DNA of 64,000 bases from Streptomyces sp. Go-475 (GTDB taxonomy: Bacteria; Actinomycetota; Actinomycetes; Streptomycetales; Streptomycetaceae): NCBI RefSeq assembly GCF_003330845.1, contig NZ_CP026121.1, positions 5,933,501 to 5,997,500 of the forward strand. The letters run 5' to 3'. Numbering within the stretch: position 1 is the stretch's first letter; each line of letters begins with the position of its first letter. A model generated the notes under the pieces. The model was not told where the DNA came from and ran no database searches. It saw nothing but the letters and a program-made list of their open reading frames with translations. Positions 16,611 through 26,095 of the stretch are shown piece after piece. Position numbers and translations under genes: made by a program.

Positions 16611-17399
16611 CTAACGCCAGTCGGGTGTGCCCGAGGGGGGTGGGCGGGACTCGATTCGGGTCCTGATGTCCCGCATCACGGCGACGATGCGCTCCTCGTG
16701 CTCCCGGGTCAGGCGGGCCACCGGTACCGAGCAGCTGATGGCGTCGACGGCCGGTGTGCCGTAGCGCAGGGCGAAGCCGAAGCCCGCGATGCCCGGCACC
16801 GTCTCCTCGCGGTCGATGGAGTAGCCGCGCTCGCGGACCCCGGCCAGGTCGGCGAGGAGGGCGGCGCGGTCGGTGTGCGTGTTCTCCGTGAGGGCGGGCA
16901 ACGGCTCGTCGCCGAAGGGCAGTTCGTCGTCGGGGCGCTCGGCGAGCAGGGCCTTGCCGAGCGCTCCCGCATGGGCCGGGACGCGGCGGCCGACCCGGCT
17001 GAGGGTGCGCCGGTACTCGTGGGACTCGCGGGTGGCGAGGTAGACGACGTCCCGGCCGTCGAGCCGTGCCAGGTGGATGGTCTCGCCCAGCGCGTCCGAC
17101 GCCTCGTCGAGGTACGGGCGGACCAGCCGGACGCGCCGGTCCCCGTCCAGGTAGCCGGTGCCCGTGAGCAGCGCGCGGATCCCGATGCCGTAGAGGGAGC
17201 CGGTGGCGTCCGTGCGGACCCAGCCGGCGTCGACGAGCGTCCGCAGCAACTGGTACATGCTGCTGCGCGGCACCTCCAGCTCCGCCGCGAGCTGGTCGAG
17301 GCGTGAGGGCTCCTCCCCGCGCTCGGCGAGCAGTTCCAGCAGTGCGACGGTCCGGGCCGCCGACTTCACGCCGCGGACGCCCCCGCTGTTCCCCTCCAT
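16611..17399 (-). CDS. IclR family transcriptional regulator
   Basis: A 262-residue regulator. The N-terminal winged helix (about residues 10-70) includes LDQLAAELEVPRSSMYQLLRTL, and the C-terminal IclR effector domain (about 80-255) has HLARLDGRDVVYLATRESHE and the GIAGFGFALRYG segment. Such proteins usually sense an organic acid or sugar acid. It is divergent from the GntP permease and glucarate dehydratase genes with 157 bp between starts, so it is most likely their regulator with a hexarate-related effector; this is inference from position. Confidence 0.9.
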   Translation of the reverse strand: MEGNSGGVRGVKSAARTVALLELLAERGEEPSRLDQLAAELEVPRSSMYQLLRTLVDAGWVRTDATGSLYGIGIRALLTGTGYLDGDRRVRLVRPYLDEASDALGETIHLARLDGRDVVYLATRESHEYRRTLSRVGRRVPAHAGALGKALLAERPDDELPFGDEPLPALTENTHTDRAALLADLAGVRERGYSIDREETVPGIAGFGFALRYGTPAVDAISCSVPVARLTREHEERIVAVMRDIRTRIESRPPPSGTPDWR

Positions 17400-17478
17400 G
17401 CGCTCATCGTAGGTGCCCCGGCAATTCGTGATCGCCCGGCCATTGACCCCTGCCGTTCACCCACTTAGCCTCCATCTT

Positions 17479-17507
17479 CATACGTGGACACCGTCTGCAT
17501 ACAGGGA
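17479..17507. promoter_or_regulatory. Direct repeat, candidate IclR site before gntP
   Basis: CATACGTGGA at 17479 and CATACAGGGA at 17498 are 19 bp apart in the iclR-gntP divergent region. They could be half-sites for the IclR protein. A TTGACC at 17442 may be part of a promoter. Confidence 0.3.
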
Positions 17508-17556
17508 TGAGAGTCGTCGCGCGCTCGTCGGCGCACCGGTTCAAAGGGGAACTGTC

Positions 17557-18894
17557 TTGCCTCTGCTCGTCGTCGGGATCAGCGTTCTGATCCTGCTGCT
17601 CCTCATGACCAGGCTGAGACTGAACGGCTTCGCGGCCCTGCTGCTGGTGGCGGTCGGGGTCGCGCTCGTCCAGGGCATTCCGGTGGCGACCGTCCCGGAC
17701 GTCCTCTCCGAAGGCATCGGGGACCAGATCGGCGACACCATGCTGACCATCGGCCTCGGTGCCATGGTCGGCCGGGTGATGGGGGACTCGGGTGCCGCGC
17801 AGCGGATAGCCGGCCGGCTCCTCGACGCCTTCGGCCCGCGGTGGGTGCAGGTGGCCATGGTGGTCACGGCCATGCTGATCGGCGTGACCATGTTCTACGA
17901 GGTCGCTTTCATCATCATCGTGCCGATCGCGTTCACGCTGGTCAGGGTGACCGGGGCGAAGCTGCTGTGGGTCGGGCTGCCGATGTCCATCGCGCTGTCC
18001 ACCATGCACAGCTTCCTCCCGCCGCACCCCGGGCCCACCGCGGTCGCCGCGACCTTCCACGCCTCCGTCGGACTCACCCTGTTCTACGGCCTGTTCATCG
18101 CCGTGCCCGCCGGGGCGCTCATCGCCCTGACCTGGCCCCGCCTGCCGTTCGTCGCGCGGCTGACGCCGTCCATCCCCAAAGGGCTCGTCAGCGAGCGGGA
18201 GTTCACCGAGGAGGAGATGCCGGGCCTCGGCTGGGCGCTGTGCGTGGCGCTGTTCCCCGTGGTGCTGATCGTGGCCGCCGCGGTGACCGACATGGCCGCG
18301 TCCGGGGAGAGCCCGCTGCTGAACGTCGTCGCGTTCATCGGCTCGGCGCCCATCGCCCTGCTGCTGACGCTGTGTCTGGCCGTGTGGGCGTTCGGGCCGC
18401 GGATCGGGCGCAGCCTGGGCGACGTCGGGGCGTCCTGTACGTCGGCGGCCCAGGCGATGGCGATGATCCTGCTGGTGATCGGCGCGGGCGGGGCCTTCAA
18501 GAACGTCCTCGTCGAGGGCGGGATCTCCGACTACATCAAGGACGCCACCGACGGCTGGTCCATCTCGCCGATCGTCCTCGCCTGGCTCGTCGCCGTCATC
18601 CTGCGCATCGCGCTCGGCTCGGCGACGGTGGCCGTCGTGACGGCGTCCGGGGTGGCGCTGCCGCTGCTCGCGGGCAGCGGGGTGCACCCGGAGGTGATGG
18701 TGCTGGCCGTCGCCTGTGGCTCCATCGCGTTCTCGCATGTGAACGACCCCGGGTTCTGGCTGTTCAAGGAGTACTTCAACCTCTCCGTCGTCGAGGCGAT
18801 CAAGGTCCGGACGTCCTACACGACCGTGCTGGCCGTGCTCGGGCTGGGCGGGGTGCTGGTGGGCGAGTGGGTCCTCGACGTGCTGGGTGTGTGA
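17557..18894 (+). CDS. GntP family gluconate/sugar-acid:H+ symporter
   Basis: A 445-residue membrane carrier with about twelve or more hydrophobic segments. It shows GntP features: the [16 protein letters not shown] start, PPHPGP near residue 155, and the C-terminal [15 protein letters not shown]. The TTG at 17557 was chosen because AAAGGGGA lies just upstream and the first hydrophobic helix begins at once, as in the family; longer in-frame forms run into the control region. The next gene encodes glucarate dehydratase 26 bp downstream, so the transported substrate may be glucarate or galactarate rather than gluconate. Confidence 0.9.
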   Translation: MPLLVVGISVLILLLLMTRLRLNGFAALLLVAVGVALVQGIPVATVPDVLSEGIGDQIGDTMLTIGLGAMVGRVMGDSGAAQRIAGRLLDAFGPRWVQVAMVVTAMLIGVTMFYEVAFIIIVPIAFTLVRVTGAKLLWVGLPMSIALSTMHSFLPPHPGPTAVAATFHASVGLTLFYGLFIAVPAGALIALTWPRLPFVARLTPSIPKGLVSEREFTEEEMPGLGWALCVALFPVVLIVAAAVTDMAASGESPLLNVVAFIGSAPIALLLTLCLAVWAFGPRIGRSLGDVGASCTSAAQAMAMILLVIGAGGAFKNVLVEGGISDYIKDATDGWSISPIVLAWLVAVILRIALGSATVAVVTASGVALPLLAGSGVHPEVMVLAVACGSIAFSHVNDPGFWLFKEYFNLSVVEAIKVRTSYTTVLAVLGLGGVLVGEWVLDVLGV

Positions 18895-18920
18895 ACCATT
18901 CCTTCGAGAAGGGGCAACTG

Positions 18921-20258
18921 ATGAGCATCGGACAGCAGCCGGTCGTCACGGCGTTCGCCGTCTACCCGGTCGCGGGGCGGGACAGCATGGAGCTGAACCT
19001 CTCCGGGGCGCACGGGCCGTACTTCACCCGCAACGTCGTCGTCCTCACCGACTCCGAGGGGCGGACCGGGCTGGGGGAGGTGCCCGGCGGGGAGAAGATC
19101 ACCCGGACGCTGCGGGACGCCGAGTCGCTGGTCGTCGGGGCGAAGGTGGGGGACTACAAGCGGGTGCTGCGGGAGATCGGGGAGCGGTTCGCCGATCGCG
19201 ACGCGGGCGGGCGGGGCGCGCAGACCTTCGACCTGCGGACCACCGTCCACACGGTCACGGCCGTCGAATCGGCCCTGCTGGACCTGCTCGGGCAGCACCT
19301 CGACGTGCCCGTGGCGGCGCTGCTCGGGGACGGGCAGCAGCGGGAGTCCGTGCGGGTGCTGGGTTACCTGTTCTACGTGGGCGACCCGGACCGGACCGAC
19401 CTGGAGTACGTGCGCGAGCCCGGCTCCCCGGTGGAGTGGTACCGGGTGCGGCACGAGGAGGCGCTGTCGCCCGAGGCGATCGTGCGGCAGGCCGAGGCCG
19501 CGTACGAGCTGTACGGGTTCCGGGACTTCAAGCTCAAGGGGGGTGTGCTGGAGGGGGCGGAGGAGGTCGCGGCCGTGCGGGCGCTCAAACGGCGGTTCCC
19601 CGAGGCCCGGATCACCCTGGACCCGAACGGGGCGTGGTCGCTGCGCGAGGCGGTCGAGCTGTGCCGGCCGCTGGTGGGGACGCTGGCGTACGCCGAGGAC
19701 CCCTGCGGCGCGGAGGGGGGTTACTCGGGGCGGGAGATCCTCGCGGAGTTCCGCCGGGCGACGGGGCTGCCGACCGCGACCAACATGATCGCGACGGACT
19801 GGCGTCAGCTGGCGCACGCGCTGGCGCTGCAGTCGGTGTCCATCCCGCTGGCCGATCCGCACTTCTGGACGATGCAGGGGTCGGTGCGGGTGGCGCAGTT
19901 GTGCCACGCGACGGGGCTGACGTGGGGGTGCCACTCCAACAACCACTTCGACATCTCGCTGGCGATGGTGACGCACTGCGGGGCGGCGGCGCCGGGCGAG
20001 TACAACGCGCTGGACACGCACTGGATCTGGCAGGAGGGGCTGGAGCGGCTGACGGTGGACCCGCCGCGGATCGTGGACGGGGAGATCGCGGTCCCGGACG
20101 CGCCGGGGCTGGGCGTCGCGCTCGACATGGACCGGCTGCTGGCGGCGCACGAGCTGTACCGGGAGAAGGCGCTGGGGGCGCGGGACGACGCGGCGGCGAT
20201 GCGCTACCTCGTCCCGGACTGGTCCTTCGACGCGAAGCGGCCGTCCCTGGTGCGGTAG
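18921..20258 (+). CDS. gudD: Glucarate dehydratase (enolase superfamily)
   Basis: Dehydrates D-glucarate to 5-keto-4-deoxyglucarate in hexarate catabolism. The 445 residues match the GlucD length. The GlucD catalytic set is visible: the KLKGG base motif, LDPNGAW (metal Asp), YAEDPCG (metal Glu), [10 protein letters not shown] (metal Asn) and the general-base His in [12 protein letters not shown] 18921 follows a GAGAAGGGG site. It forms a two-gene unit with the GntP permease under a divergent IclR regulator. The next enzyme of the pathway, a keto-deoxyglucarate aldolase or dehydratase, is not in the window. Confidence 0.92.
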   Translation: MSIGQQPVVTAFAVYPVAGRDSMELNLSGAHGPYFTRNVVVLTDSEGRTGLGEVPGGEKITRTLRDAESLVVGAKVGDYKRVLREIGERFADRDAGGRGAQTFDLRTTVHTVTAVESALLDLLGQHLDVPVAALLGDGQQRESVRVLGYLFYVGDPDRTDLEYVREPGSPVEWYRVRHEEALSPEAIVRQAEAAYELYGFRDFKLKGGVLEGAEEVAAVRALKRRFPEARITLDPNGAWSLREAVELCRPLVGTLAYAEDPCGAEGGYSGREILAEFRRATGLPTATNMIATDWRQLAHALALQSVSIPLADPHFWTMQGSVRVAQLCHATGLTWGCHSNNHFDISLAMVTHCGAAAPGEYNALDTHWIWQEGLERLTVDPPRIVDGEIAVPDAPGLGVALDMDRLLAAHELYREKALGARDDAAAMRYLVPDWSFDAKRPSLVR

Positions 20259-20430
20259 CGGACCGGGCCGCCGGGGGCGGGCGACGGGCCGGGGGCTGGA
20301 TCGCCGAGGGCGGGCGACGGGCAGGGGCCCGGGGCGGCCGGGCCGGCCCTGGTCCCCTGGTACCGGAAGCCGGCCTCTGCTCCGGGGCGCCGGCCTCTCC
20401 TGCCGGGGCGCCAGCCGGCTATGGACCCTT

Positions 20431-21178
20431 GCCACCGCCACCGCCACCGCCACCGCCACCGGGACCCCGGTCCCGGCCACCGGGACGCCAACCCCTGCTA
20501 CGGGGACCCCGGCCCCTGCTACGGGGACCCTGGTCCCTGCTACGGGGACCCTGGTCCCGGCTACTGGGATGCCACCCCTGCTACGGGGACCCTGGTCCCG
20601 GCTACTGGGATGCCACCCCTGCTACGGGGACCCTGGTCCCGGCTACTGGGATGCCACCCCTGCTACGGGGACCCTGGTCCCGGCTACTGGGATGCCACCC
20701 CTGCTACGGGGACCCTGGTCCCGGCTACTGGGATGCCACCCCTGCTACGGGGACCCTGGTCCCGGCTACCGGGACGCCAACCCCTGCTACGGGGACCCTG
20801 GTCCCGGCTACCGGGACGCCAACCCCTGCTACGGGGACCCCGGTCCCGGCTACCGGGACGCCAACCCCTGCTACGGGGACCCCGGTCCCGGCTACCGGGA
20901 CGCCAACCCCTGCTACGGGGACCCCGGTCCCGGCTACCGGGATGCCACCCCTGCTACGGGGACCCCGGTCCCGGCTACCGGGATGCCACCCCTGCTACGG
21001 GGACCCCGGTCCCGGCTACCGGGATGCCACCCCTGCTACGGGGACCCTGGCCCCCGCTACCGGGACGCCAACCCCCGCCACCGGGACCCTGGCCCCCGCC
21101 ACCGGGACCCCGGCCCCCGCCACCGGGACGCCAACCCCCGCCACCGGGACCCCGGCCCCCGCTACCGGGACGCCACCT
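20431..21178. repeat. ~21-bp minisatellite with 41/42-bp higher-order units
   Basis: The array opens with five GCCACC hexamers (20431-20460) and then continues as about 35 imperfect 21-bp units of the type GCTACNGGGANNCC. Most are paired into 41-bp (GATGCCACC form) or 42-bp (GACGCCAACC form) units. Units starting near 20579, 20620, 20661, 20702 and 20743 are spaced by 41; those near 20785, 20827, 20869 and 20911 by 42; then 41 again. About 14 units hold the dyad GGGACC-NN-GGTCCC. The last unit contains the stop codon of the MDR oxidoreductase gene. No frame here is a credible gene, and 20259-20430 has no feature I can identify. Confidence 0.93.
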
Positions 21179-22081
21179 CCAAGACCGCCTTGCCGCGGAC
21201 CCGGCGTCCGCGCAGCGCCTCGGCCGCCTCGTCGAACCGGGTCCACGGTCCCTGCCAGCCCGTGTCGACGGTGAGGGCCCCCTCGGCCGCCAGCTCGGCG
21301 AGCACGGCCAGGTCCGCGCCCACCTCGCCCTCGATGACGAAGGAGGACAGCGACTTGGCCGGGCCGACGGTGGCGTACGGCGGGAAGACCGCCGGCTCCC
21401 CGGACGTCCAGCCGACGCTCTGGACCTGCCCGCCGGGCGCCAGCAGGCCCCAGGCGGCGACCAGTTGGGGGCCGCCGACGCTGTCGATGACGATGTCCAC
21501 CGGCTCCCGCAGACCCTCCAGCCCGATCAGCACCTCGTCGGCGCCGGCCTCGGCCAGCCCTTCCGCGCGGGCGGCCGAGCCCACCGACGCGATCACCCGG
21601 GCACCGGCCCGCGCCGCCAGCTGGACGGCGTACCGGCCGACCCCGCCGGACGCCCCCGTGACCAGCACCCTGCGCCCCGGCCCGAGCCCGGCGGCCCGCA
21701 GCGAGCGCAGGGCCGCCACGCCCGCGACCGGCAGGGCCGCAGCCTTCGCCATCTCCAGGCTCGCGGGCACCTCGGCGAGCGCGCCCGCGCCGATCGCGAC
21801 GCGCTCGGCGAACGCCCCCGCGGTCAGGGCCACCACTCGCGTGCCCACCGCGGGCCCGGTTCCGTCGGCCGCGGCCGGACGACCACTCCGGCCGCGTCCG
21901 AACCGAGTACCGCCCCCACCGGGACCCGCCCGGAGCGGGCGTCGTTGAGGTCGCCGTAGTTCAACGAGGCGTGGGAGACCTCCACCAGGACCTGATCCGG
22001 CCCGGGCACCGGGTCGGTGACCTCGCCGAGACGGACGGCGGCCGGTGCGGACGGATCGACGACCAGAGCGCGAACTGACAT
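21162..22081 (-). pseudogene. Frameshifted MDR-type (zinc-less quinone oxidoreductase-like) dehydrogenase
   Basis: A medium-chain dehydrogenase/reductase of the NADPH quinone oxidoreductase type, about 306 residues if repaired. The N-terminal GroES-like part starts at ATG 22081 with a good AAGGGGGAG site (MSVRALVVDP, ASLNYGDLN, GSDAAGVVVR). The nucleotide-binding part (VLVTGASGGVGRYAVQLAARAGARVI) continues in another frame to the stop at 21162. The break lies at about 21868-21878, where one G appears missing from what would be a GGG run; restoring it gives VVVRAAADGTGP. Either the gene is inactivated or the assembly has an indel. Its last codons lie in the minisatellite. Confidence 0.8.
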
Positions 22082-22142
22082 GTCTCCCCCTTCGGTTCAC
22101 GACGTGCAACAGCGGCCATGATCCGTTGCTTCCCGGCGCCGC

Positions 22143-22982
22143 TCAGCCCTTGACCGCCCCGCCCAGTGCGAAGCCTCCTCCCAGCCGCCGCGCGATCAGG
22201 ACGTACAGGAGGATCACCGGCGTGGAGTACACGAGGGAGAACGCGGCCAGCTGCCCGTACGCCACCATCCCCCGGTTGCCGAAGAAGTCGTTGACGCTGA
22301 CCGACGCCGGCATCTGGTCGGGTGTGAGCAGGAGCATGAACGGGACGAAGAAGTTGCCCCACATCATGACGAAGGAGAAGACCGTCACGACGGCCACGCC
22401 CGGGCCCATCAGGGGGAGCACGATACGGAGGAGGGACTGGAGGGACGACGCCCCGTCCGTCCAGGCCGCCTCCTCCAGCTCCTTCGGCACTCCGTCCATG
22501 AAGTTCTTCATCAGCCAGATGGCGAACGGCAGTTGGGAGGCGGTGAAGAAGAAGATCGTGCCCTGCACGGTGTCGATCAGGTCCACCCGCACGAAGAGCG
22601 CGTAGACCGGGACCATGATCGCCGTGATGGGCAGGCTGGTGGCGAAGAGGATCGTCAGCAGGAACGGGCGGTTGAATCGGGAGCGGAAACGCGAGAGCGG
22701 GTAGGCCGCCAGGGCCGCGCAGACCACCGTCAGCAGCGTCGCGCCGCCGCACAGGACCAGGCTGTTCAGGAGCGGCGTGAAGGTGATCTCGGGGGTGAGG
22801 ATCGCGTCGAAGTTGTCCAGGGTGAGGCCGTCGGGGGTCTTCACCCGCAGGTTCGCCGCCGGGTCGAGGGCCGACAGGACGACCCAGGCCAGGGGCAGGA
22901 CGAACGCGGCGGCGACCACCAGCAGGCCCGCGTCCGCGGCGAGGCGGCGGGTCGTGCGGCGGGAGGCGAGGGTGAGGGCCAT
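22143..22982 (-). CDS. Sugar ABC transporter permease (MalG type)
   Basis: A 279-residue inner-membrane permease of the carbohydrate uptake family 1. Six hydrophobic segments are visible, and the ATPase-docking loop reads ELEEAAWTDGASSLQSLLRIVLPLMGPG (EAA motif). It starts 6 bp after the stop of the MalF-type permease gene, completing a three-gene unit: binding protein, permease, permease. No ATPase gene adjoins; Streptomyces sugar importers commonly share the MsiK ATPase encoded elsewhere. Confidence 0.92.
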   Translation of the reverse strand: MALTLASRRTTRRLAADAGLLVVAAAFVLPLAWVVLSALDPAANLRVKTPDGLTLDNFDAILTPEITFTPLLNSLVLCGGATLLTVVCAALAAYPLSRFRSRFNRPFLLTILFATSLPITAIMVPVYALFVRVDLIDTVQGTIFFFTASQLPFAIWLMKNFMDGVPKELEEAAWTDGASSLQSLLRIVLPLMGPGVAVVTVFSFVMMWGNFFVPFMLLLTPDQMPASVSVNDFFGNRGMVAYGQLAAFSLVYSTPVILLYVLIARRLGGGFALGGAVKG

Positions 22983-22988
22983 GGCGGG

Positions 22989-23909
22989 TCAGACCTCCGT
23001 CCGCAGCAGGCGCAGGTAGACGAGGGAGAAGAGGGAGCCGACCAGCAGCAGGAGCAGGGCCACCGCCGTGCCGTAGCCGATCAGGCTGTTCTGGAAGGCC
23101 TGTTCGTACATGAAGAGGGGCAGCGTCTGGCTCCTGCCGCCGGGGCCGCCCCGCGTCATCACCCAGATCAGGCCGAAGACCGAGAGGGTCTGGAGCGTGT
23201 TGAGCATCAGGTTCGTGCCGATGGAGCGGCGGATCATGGGCAGGGTGACGTGCCACATGCGGCGCCAGCCGCCCGCCCCGTCGACCTCGGCGGCCTCGGT
23301 GATCTCCTTCGGGATCTCGTTCAGCGCCGCCGAGTACACCAGCATCGAGAACGCTGTGCCGCGCCAGACGTTGGCGAACGACACCGCCAGGATGGGCAGC
23401 GTGAACAGCCAGTTCTGGGAGGGCAGATGGAGCCAGTCCAGGATGGCGTTCAGGGTTCCCTCGCGGCGGAAGAAGGCGTAGAGCAGGAAGCCCGCCACCA
23501 CCTCCGGCAGCACCCACGCCGTGACGACGATGCCGCCGGTGAGGGTGCGGACCGGCTTCGACGCGCGCCGCATCAGCGCGGCCAGCGCCAGGCCGAGGGT
23601 GTTCTGGCCGATCAGTGACGACAGGACCGTGAACACCAGCGTCAGCCATACGGCGTTGAGGAACTCCTCGTCCCCGAAGGCCCGGGTGAAGTTGTCGAGG
23701 CCGACGAACGACTCCTGGGCCTGGCCGGTGAGCTGGAGGTCCGTGAAGGCGATGTACCCGCAGTAGGCGATCGGGCCGGCCAGGAACAGGAGCAGGAGGA
23801 CGACGGCGGGGGCCAGGGGGAGGAGCCGCACCGGCAGGCGGGGGCCGCGTGCCCGGTGCGGATCTGTGGGGGCTTTCGTGAGCCGGGGATGGGGTGCGGT
23901 GGCGGTCAT
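22989..23909 (-). CDS. Sugar ABC transporter permease (MalF type)
   Basis: A 306-residue permease with a cytoplasmic N-terminus rich in Pro and Arg, then six hydrophobic segments. The EAA loop KEITEAAEVDGAGGWRRMWHVTLPMI is around residues 200-225. The gene begins 7 bp after the binding-protein stop and ends 6 bp before the second permease. With that partner it should form the membrane channel for a carbohydrate, probably an oligosaccharide or glycoside; the sequence does not identify the sugar. Confidence 0.92.
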   Translation of the reverse strand: MTATAPHPRLTKAPTDPHRARGPRLPVRLLPLAPAVVLLLLFLAGPIAYCGYIAFTDLQLTGQAQESFVGLDNFTRAFGDEEFLNAVWLTLVFTVLSSLIGQNTLGLALAALMRRASKPVRTLTGGIVVTAWVLPEVVAGFLLYAFFRREGTLNAILDWLHLPSQNWLFTLPILAVSFANVWRGTAFSMLVYSAALNEIPKEITEAAEVDGAGGWRRMWHVTLPMIRRSIGTNLMLNTLQTLSVFGLIWVMTRGGPGGRSQTLPLFMYEQAFQNSLIGYGTAVALLLLLVGSLFSLVYLRLLRTEV

Positions 23910-23916
23910 CGGCCGC

Positions 23917-25281
23917 TCACCGTTCGACCACCTGGTTGTCCGTGGCGTCCTTCAGCGCGTCCGTGTAGGCGCTCGTCGCCTCCTCCACCGACGCGTCGCC
24001 CGTGGTCACGCTCTCCATCGCCTCCTGGATGGCCGTGGAGACCTTGGGGTAGGCCGGGTAGGCGGGGCGGTAGTGCGTCGCCGCCACCAGGTCGGTGAAG
24101 AACTTGATGCCGGGCTGGGCCCCGGCGTAAGCGGGGTCCTCGGCGACGTCCTCGCGGACCGCGATGCCCGAGTTGGCGATGTACCACTTCTGGGCGTTGG
24201 CCTTGGTCTGCATCGTCCTGATGAAGTCGAAGGCCAGGTCCGGGTTGGCCGCCTTGGCCGGGATCGACCAGGTCCAGCCGCCGGACATGCTCACCTTGCC
24301 GGGCGCCTGGCCGTGCTGGGTCGGCATGGCGGCCAGGCCCAGCACCCGCGACCACTCGGGCCACTCGTGGCCGCTGCCGGGCAGCCAGTCCTGCGGGAGC
24401 CAGGAGCCGTCGAGGGCGATGCCGAGCTCGCCCTGCGGGAGCCACTCGCCGCGGACCCGGGTCATGACGTTGGGGTCGAGGGCGTCGGAGACGTCCGGGC
24501 CGAGCTTCTCCTCGTAGACCGTCTCGACGAAGGAGAGGGCGTCCTCGAAACCCTGCCCGCCGGCGATCCACTTCTTGCTCGCCTTGTCGTAGAGGGGGTC
24601 CGTGCCGCCGTCGGTCGTGCCGTAGAGCAGCATCTCGAAGGTCTGCATGGTGGCCGCCTCGCCGACCGGCTTGCCCGTGTAGACGTTGAGGGGGATGACG
24701 CCGGGGACCTTCTTCTTGATGGTGCGGGCGGCGTCCAGGACGTCGTTCCAGGTCTTCGGCTGCCAGTCGGCGGGCAGGCCGGCCTTGGCGAAGATGTCCT
24801 TGCTGAACCACAGGCCGCGCGTGTCCGTGCCGTCGGGGACGCCGTACGTCTTGCCGTCCTCGCCCTTGGCGGCCGCCTTCGCCGTGTCGATGAACCGGTT
24901 CCAGTCGGGCCACTTGGCGAGGTAGGGGTCGAGGGGCTTCAAGTAGCCGCTGGTGATGTCGGAGTTGATGAGGAACGTGTCCTCGTAGACCAGGTCGGGG
25001 GCGGTCTTGGGGGAGCGGAGCATCTGCTGGAGCTTGGTGTAGTACTCCGAGTCCGGGGCCTTGATCGGGACCAGCTCGACCTTCTTGCCGGGGTGGGCCT
25101 TCTCGAACTGCTTCTTGATGTCCGCGAGATAGGTGTCCATCACCTTGACGGAGTTGTCCGTGGACTGTTTGAAGGAGACCCTCACGGTGTCCGGGTCGCT
25201 GCCGGAGCCACCGCCGCACGCGGTGAGGGTGGCTGCGACGAGGAGAGCAGGGAGTAAGGCGGCGGTGGGGCGCACGGGCAT
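23917..25281 (-). CDS. Sugar-binding lipoprotein of an ABC importer
   Basis: An extracellular solute-binding protein of family 1 (454 residues). From ATG 25281 the protein starts with a lipoprotein signal whose lipobox reads LTAC followed by GGGSGSD. An AGGAGG lies only two bases before this ATG, so the GTG at 25299, six codons upstream, cannot be excluded. Typical features include APDLVYED near residue 97, LWFSKDIFAKAGL and SMSGGWTWSIP. It captures the sugar outside the membrane and delivers it to the two permeases encoded just downstream. The unit may be regulated independently of the two-component genes 115 bp upstream. Confidence 0.9.
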   Translation of the reverse strand: MPVRPTAALLPALLVAATLTACGGGSGSDPDTVRVSFKQSTDNSVKVMDTYLADIKKQFEKAHPGKKVELVPIKAPDSEYYTKLQQMLRSPKTAPDLVYEDTFLINSDITSGYLKPLDPYLAKWPDWNRFIDTAKAAAKGEDGKTYGVPDGTDTRGLWFSKDIFAKAGLPADWQPKTWNDVLDAARTIKKKVPGVIPLNVYTGKPVGEAATMQTFEMLLYGTTDGGTDPLYDKASKKWIAGGQGFEDALSFVETVYEEKLGPDVSDALDPNVMTRVRGEWLPQGELGIALDGSWLPQDWLPGSGHEWPEWSRVLGLAAMPTQHGQAPGKVSMSGGWTWSIPAKAANPDLAFDFIRTMQTKANAQKWYIANSGIAVREDVAEDPAYAGAQPGIKFFTDLVAATHYRPAYPAYPKVSTAIQEAMESVTTGDASVEEATSAYTDALKDATDNQVVER

Positions 25282-25396
25282 GACCTCCTGCTGGCGCACT
25301 TCGTTGTGGCCGGGACGGCTGCGTCGTGAACCTAAGTTGAGTGGTCTAGTCAGGTCAATGCGTGTGCGGCGGTTCAGTCGGATGGCTGATGGGCCG

Positions 25397-26095
25397 TCAC
25401 TGGCCCGTGACCCAGCGGTACTGGAGCTCCGGCCGCCCCACCGTGCCGTACTGCGGCCGGCGCGCCGCCCGGCCCGCCTCCACCAGGTGCTCCAGGTAAC
25501 GGCGGGCCGTGATGCGGGAGATGCCCACGGACTCCGCCACGCCGGCCGCCGTGAGGCCCTCCGCGCTGTCGCGCAGGGCGATGGTCACCCGCTCCAGCGT
25601 GGGCGCGCTCAGGCCCTTGGGCAGGGCGGCCGGGCCGGGGGCGCGCAGGGCCGCGAGCGCCCGGTCCACCTCGTCCTGGCCGCTCGCCTCGCCGACCGCC
25701 GCGTGGAACTCCGCGTACCGTACGAGCCGGTCGCGCAGGGTCGCGAAGGTGAACGGCTTCAGGACGTACTGCACGACCCCGAGCGAGACGCCCTCGCGGA
25801 CCACCGCCAGATCGCGGGCCGACGTCACCGCTATCACGTCGGCGTGGTGGCCGGCCGCGCGGAGGGAGCGGGCCAGTTGCAGGCCGTGTACGTCGGGCAG
25901 GTGCAGATCGAGCAGGAGCAGGTCGACGGGGGTGCGCTCCAGGGCCCGGCGGGCCTCCGCGCCCGTGTGCGCCTTGCCGACCGCGACGAAGCCGGGGACC
26001 CGGCCGACGTACAGGACGTGGGCGTCGGCGGCGACCGGGTCGTCCTCCACGACCAGGACGCGGATGGCCTTCTCTCTCGTGGGGTCGCTCGTCAT
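25397..26095 (-). CDS. CitB/DcuR-type response regulator
   Basis: A 232-residue regulator. The receiver domain (about 10-130) has the acidic pair VVEDD, the phosphorylated Asp in LLLLDLHLPD, the T/S switch in VIAVTSARD and Lys in LKPF. The C-terminal DNA-binding helix-turn-helix (LTAAGVAESVGISRITARRYLEHLVEAG, about 180-207) is of the CitB/DcuR type. Its start overlaps the kinase stop by 4 bp (ATGA), so the two are coupled. It probably controls the divergent dctA gene in response to an extracellular di- or tricarboxylate. Confidence 0.92.
   Translation of the reverse strand: MTSDPTREKAIRVLVVEDDPVAADAHVLYVGRVPGFVAVGKAHTGAEARRALERTPVDLLLLDLHLPDVHGLQLARSLRAAGHHADVIAVTSARDLAVVREGVSLGVVQYVLKPFTFATLRDRLVRYAEFHAAVGEASGQDEVDRALAALRAPGPAALPKGLSAPTLERVTIALRDSAEGLTAAGVAESVGISRITARRYLEHLVEAGRAARRPQYGTVGRPELQYRWVTGQ

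Noticed and set aside
20431..21178. CRISPR array
   Set aside because: Units are contiguous imperfect copies without unique spacers, and no cas gene is nearby.
20421..21959. Long plus-strand frames of PATGTP or LLRGPWSR repeats
   Set aside because: The 21-bp repeat has no stops in several frames, so all stay open. The 41-bp units shift frame, no start or ribosome site fits, and the frames continue antisense through the oxidoreductase gene.
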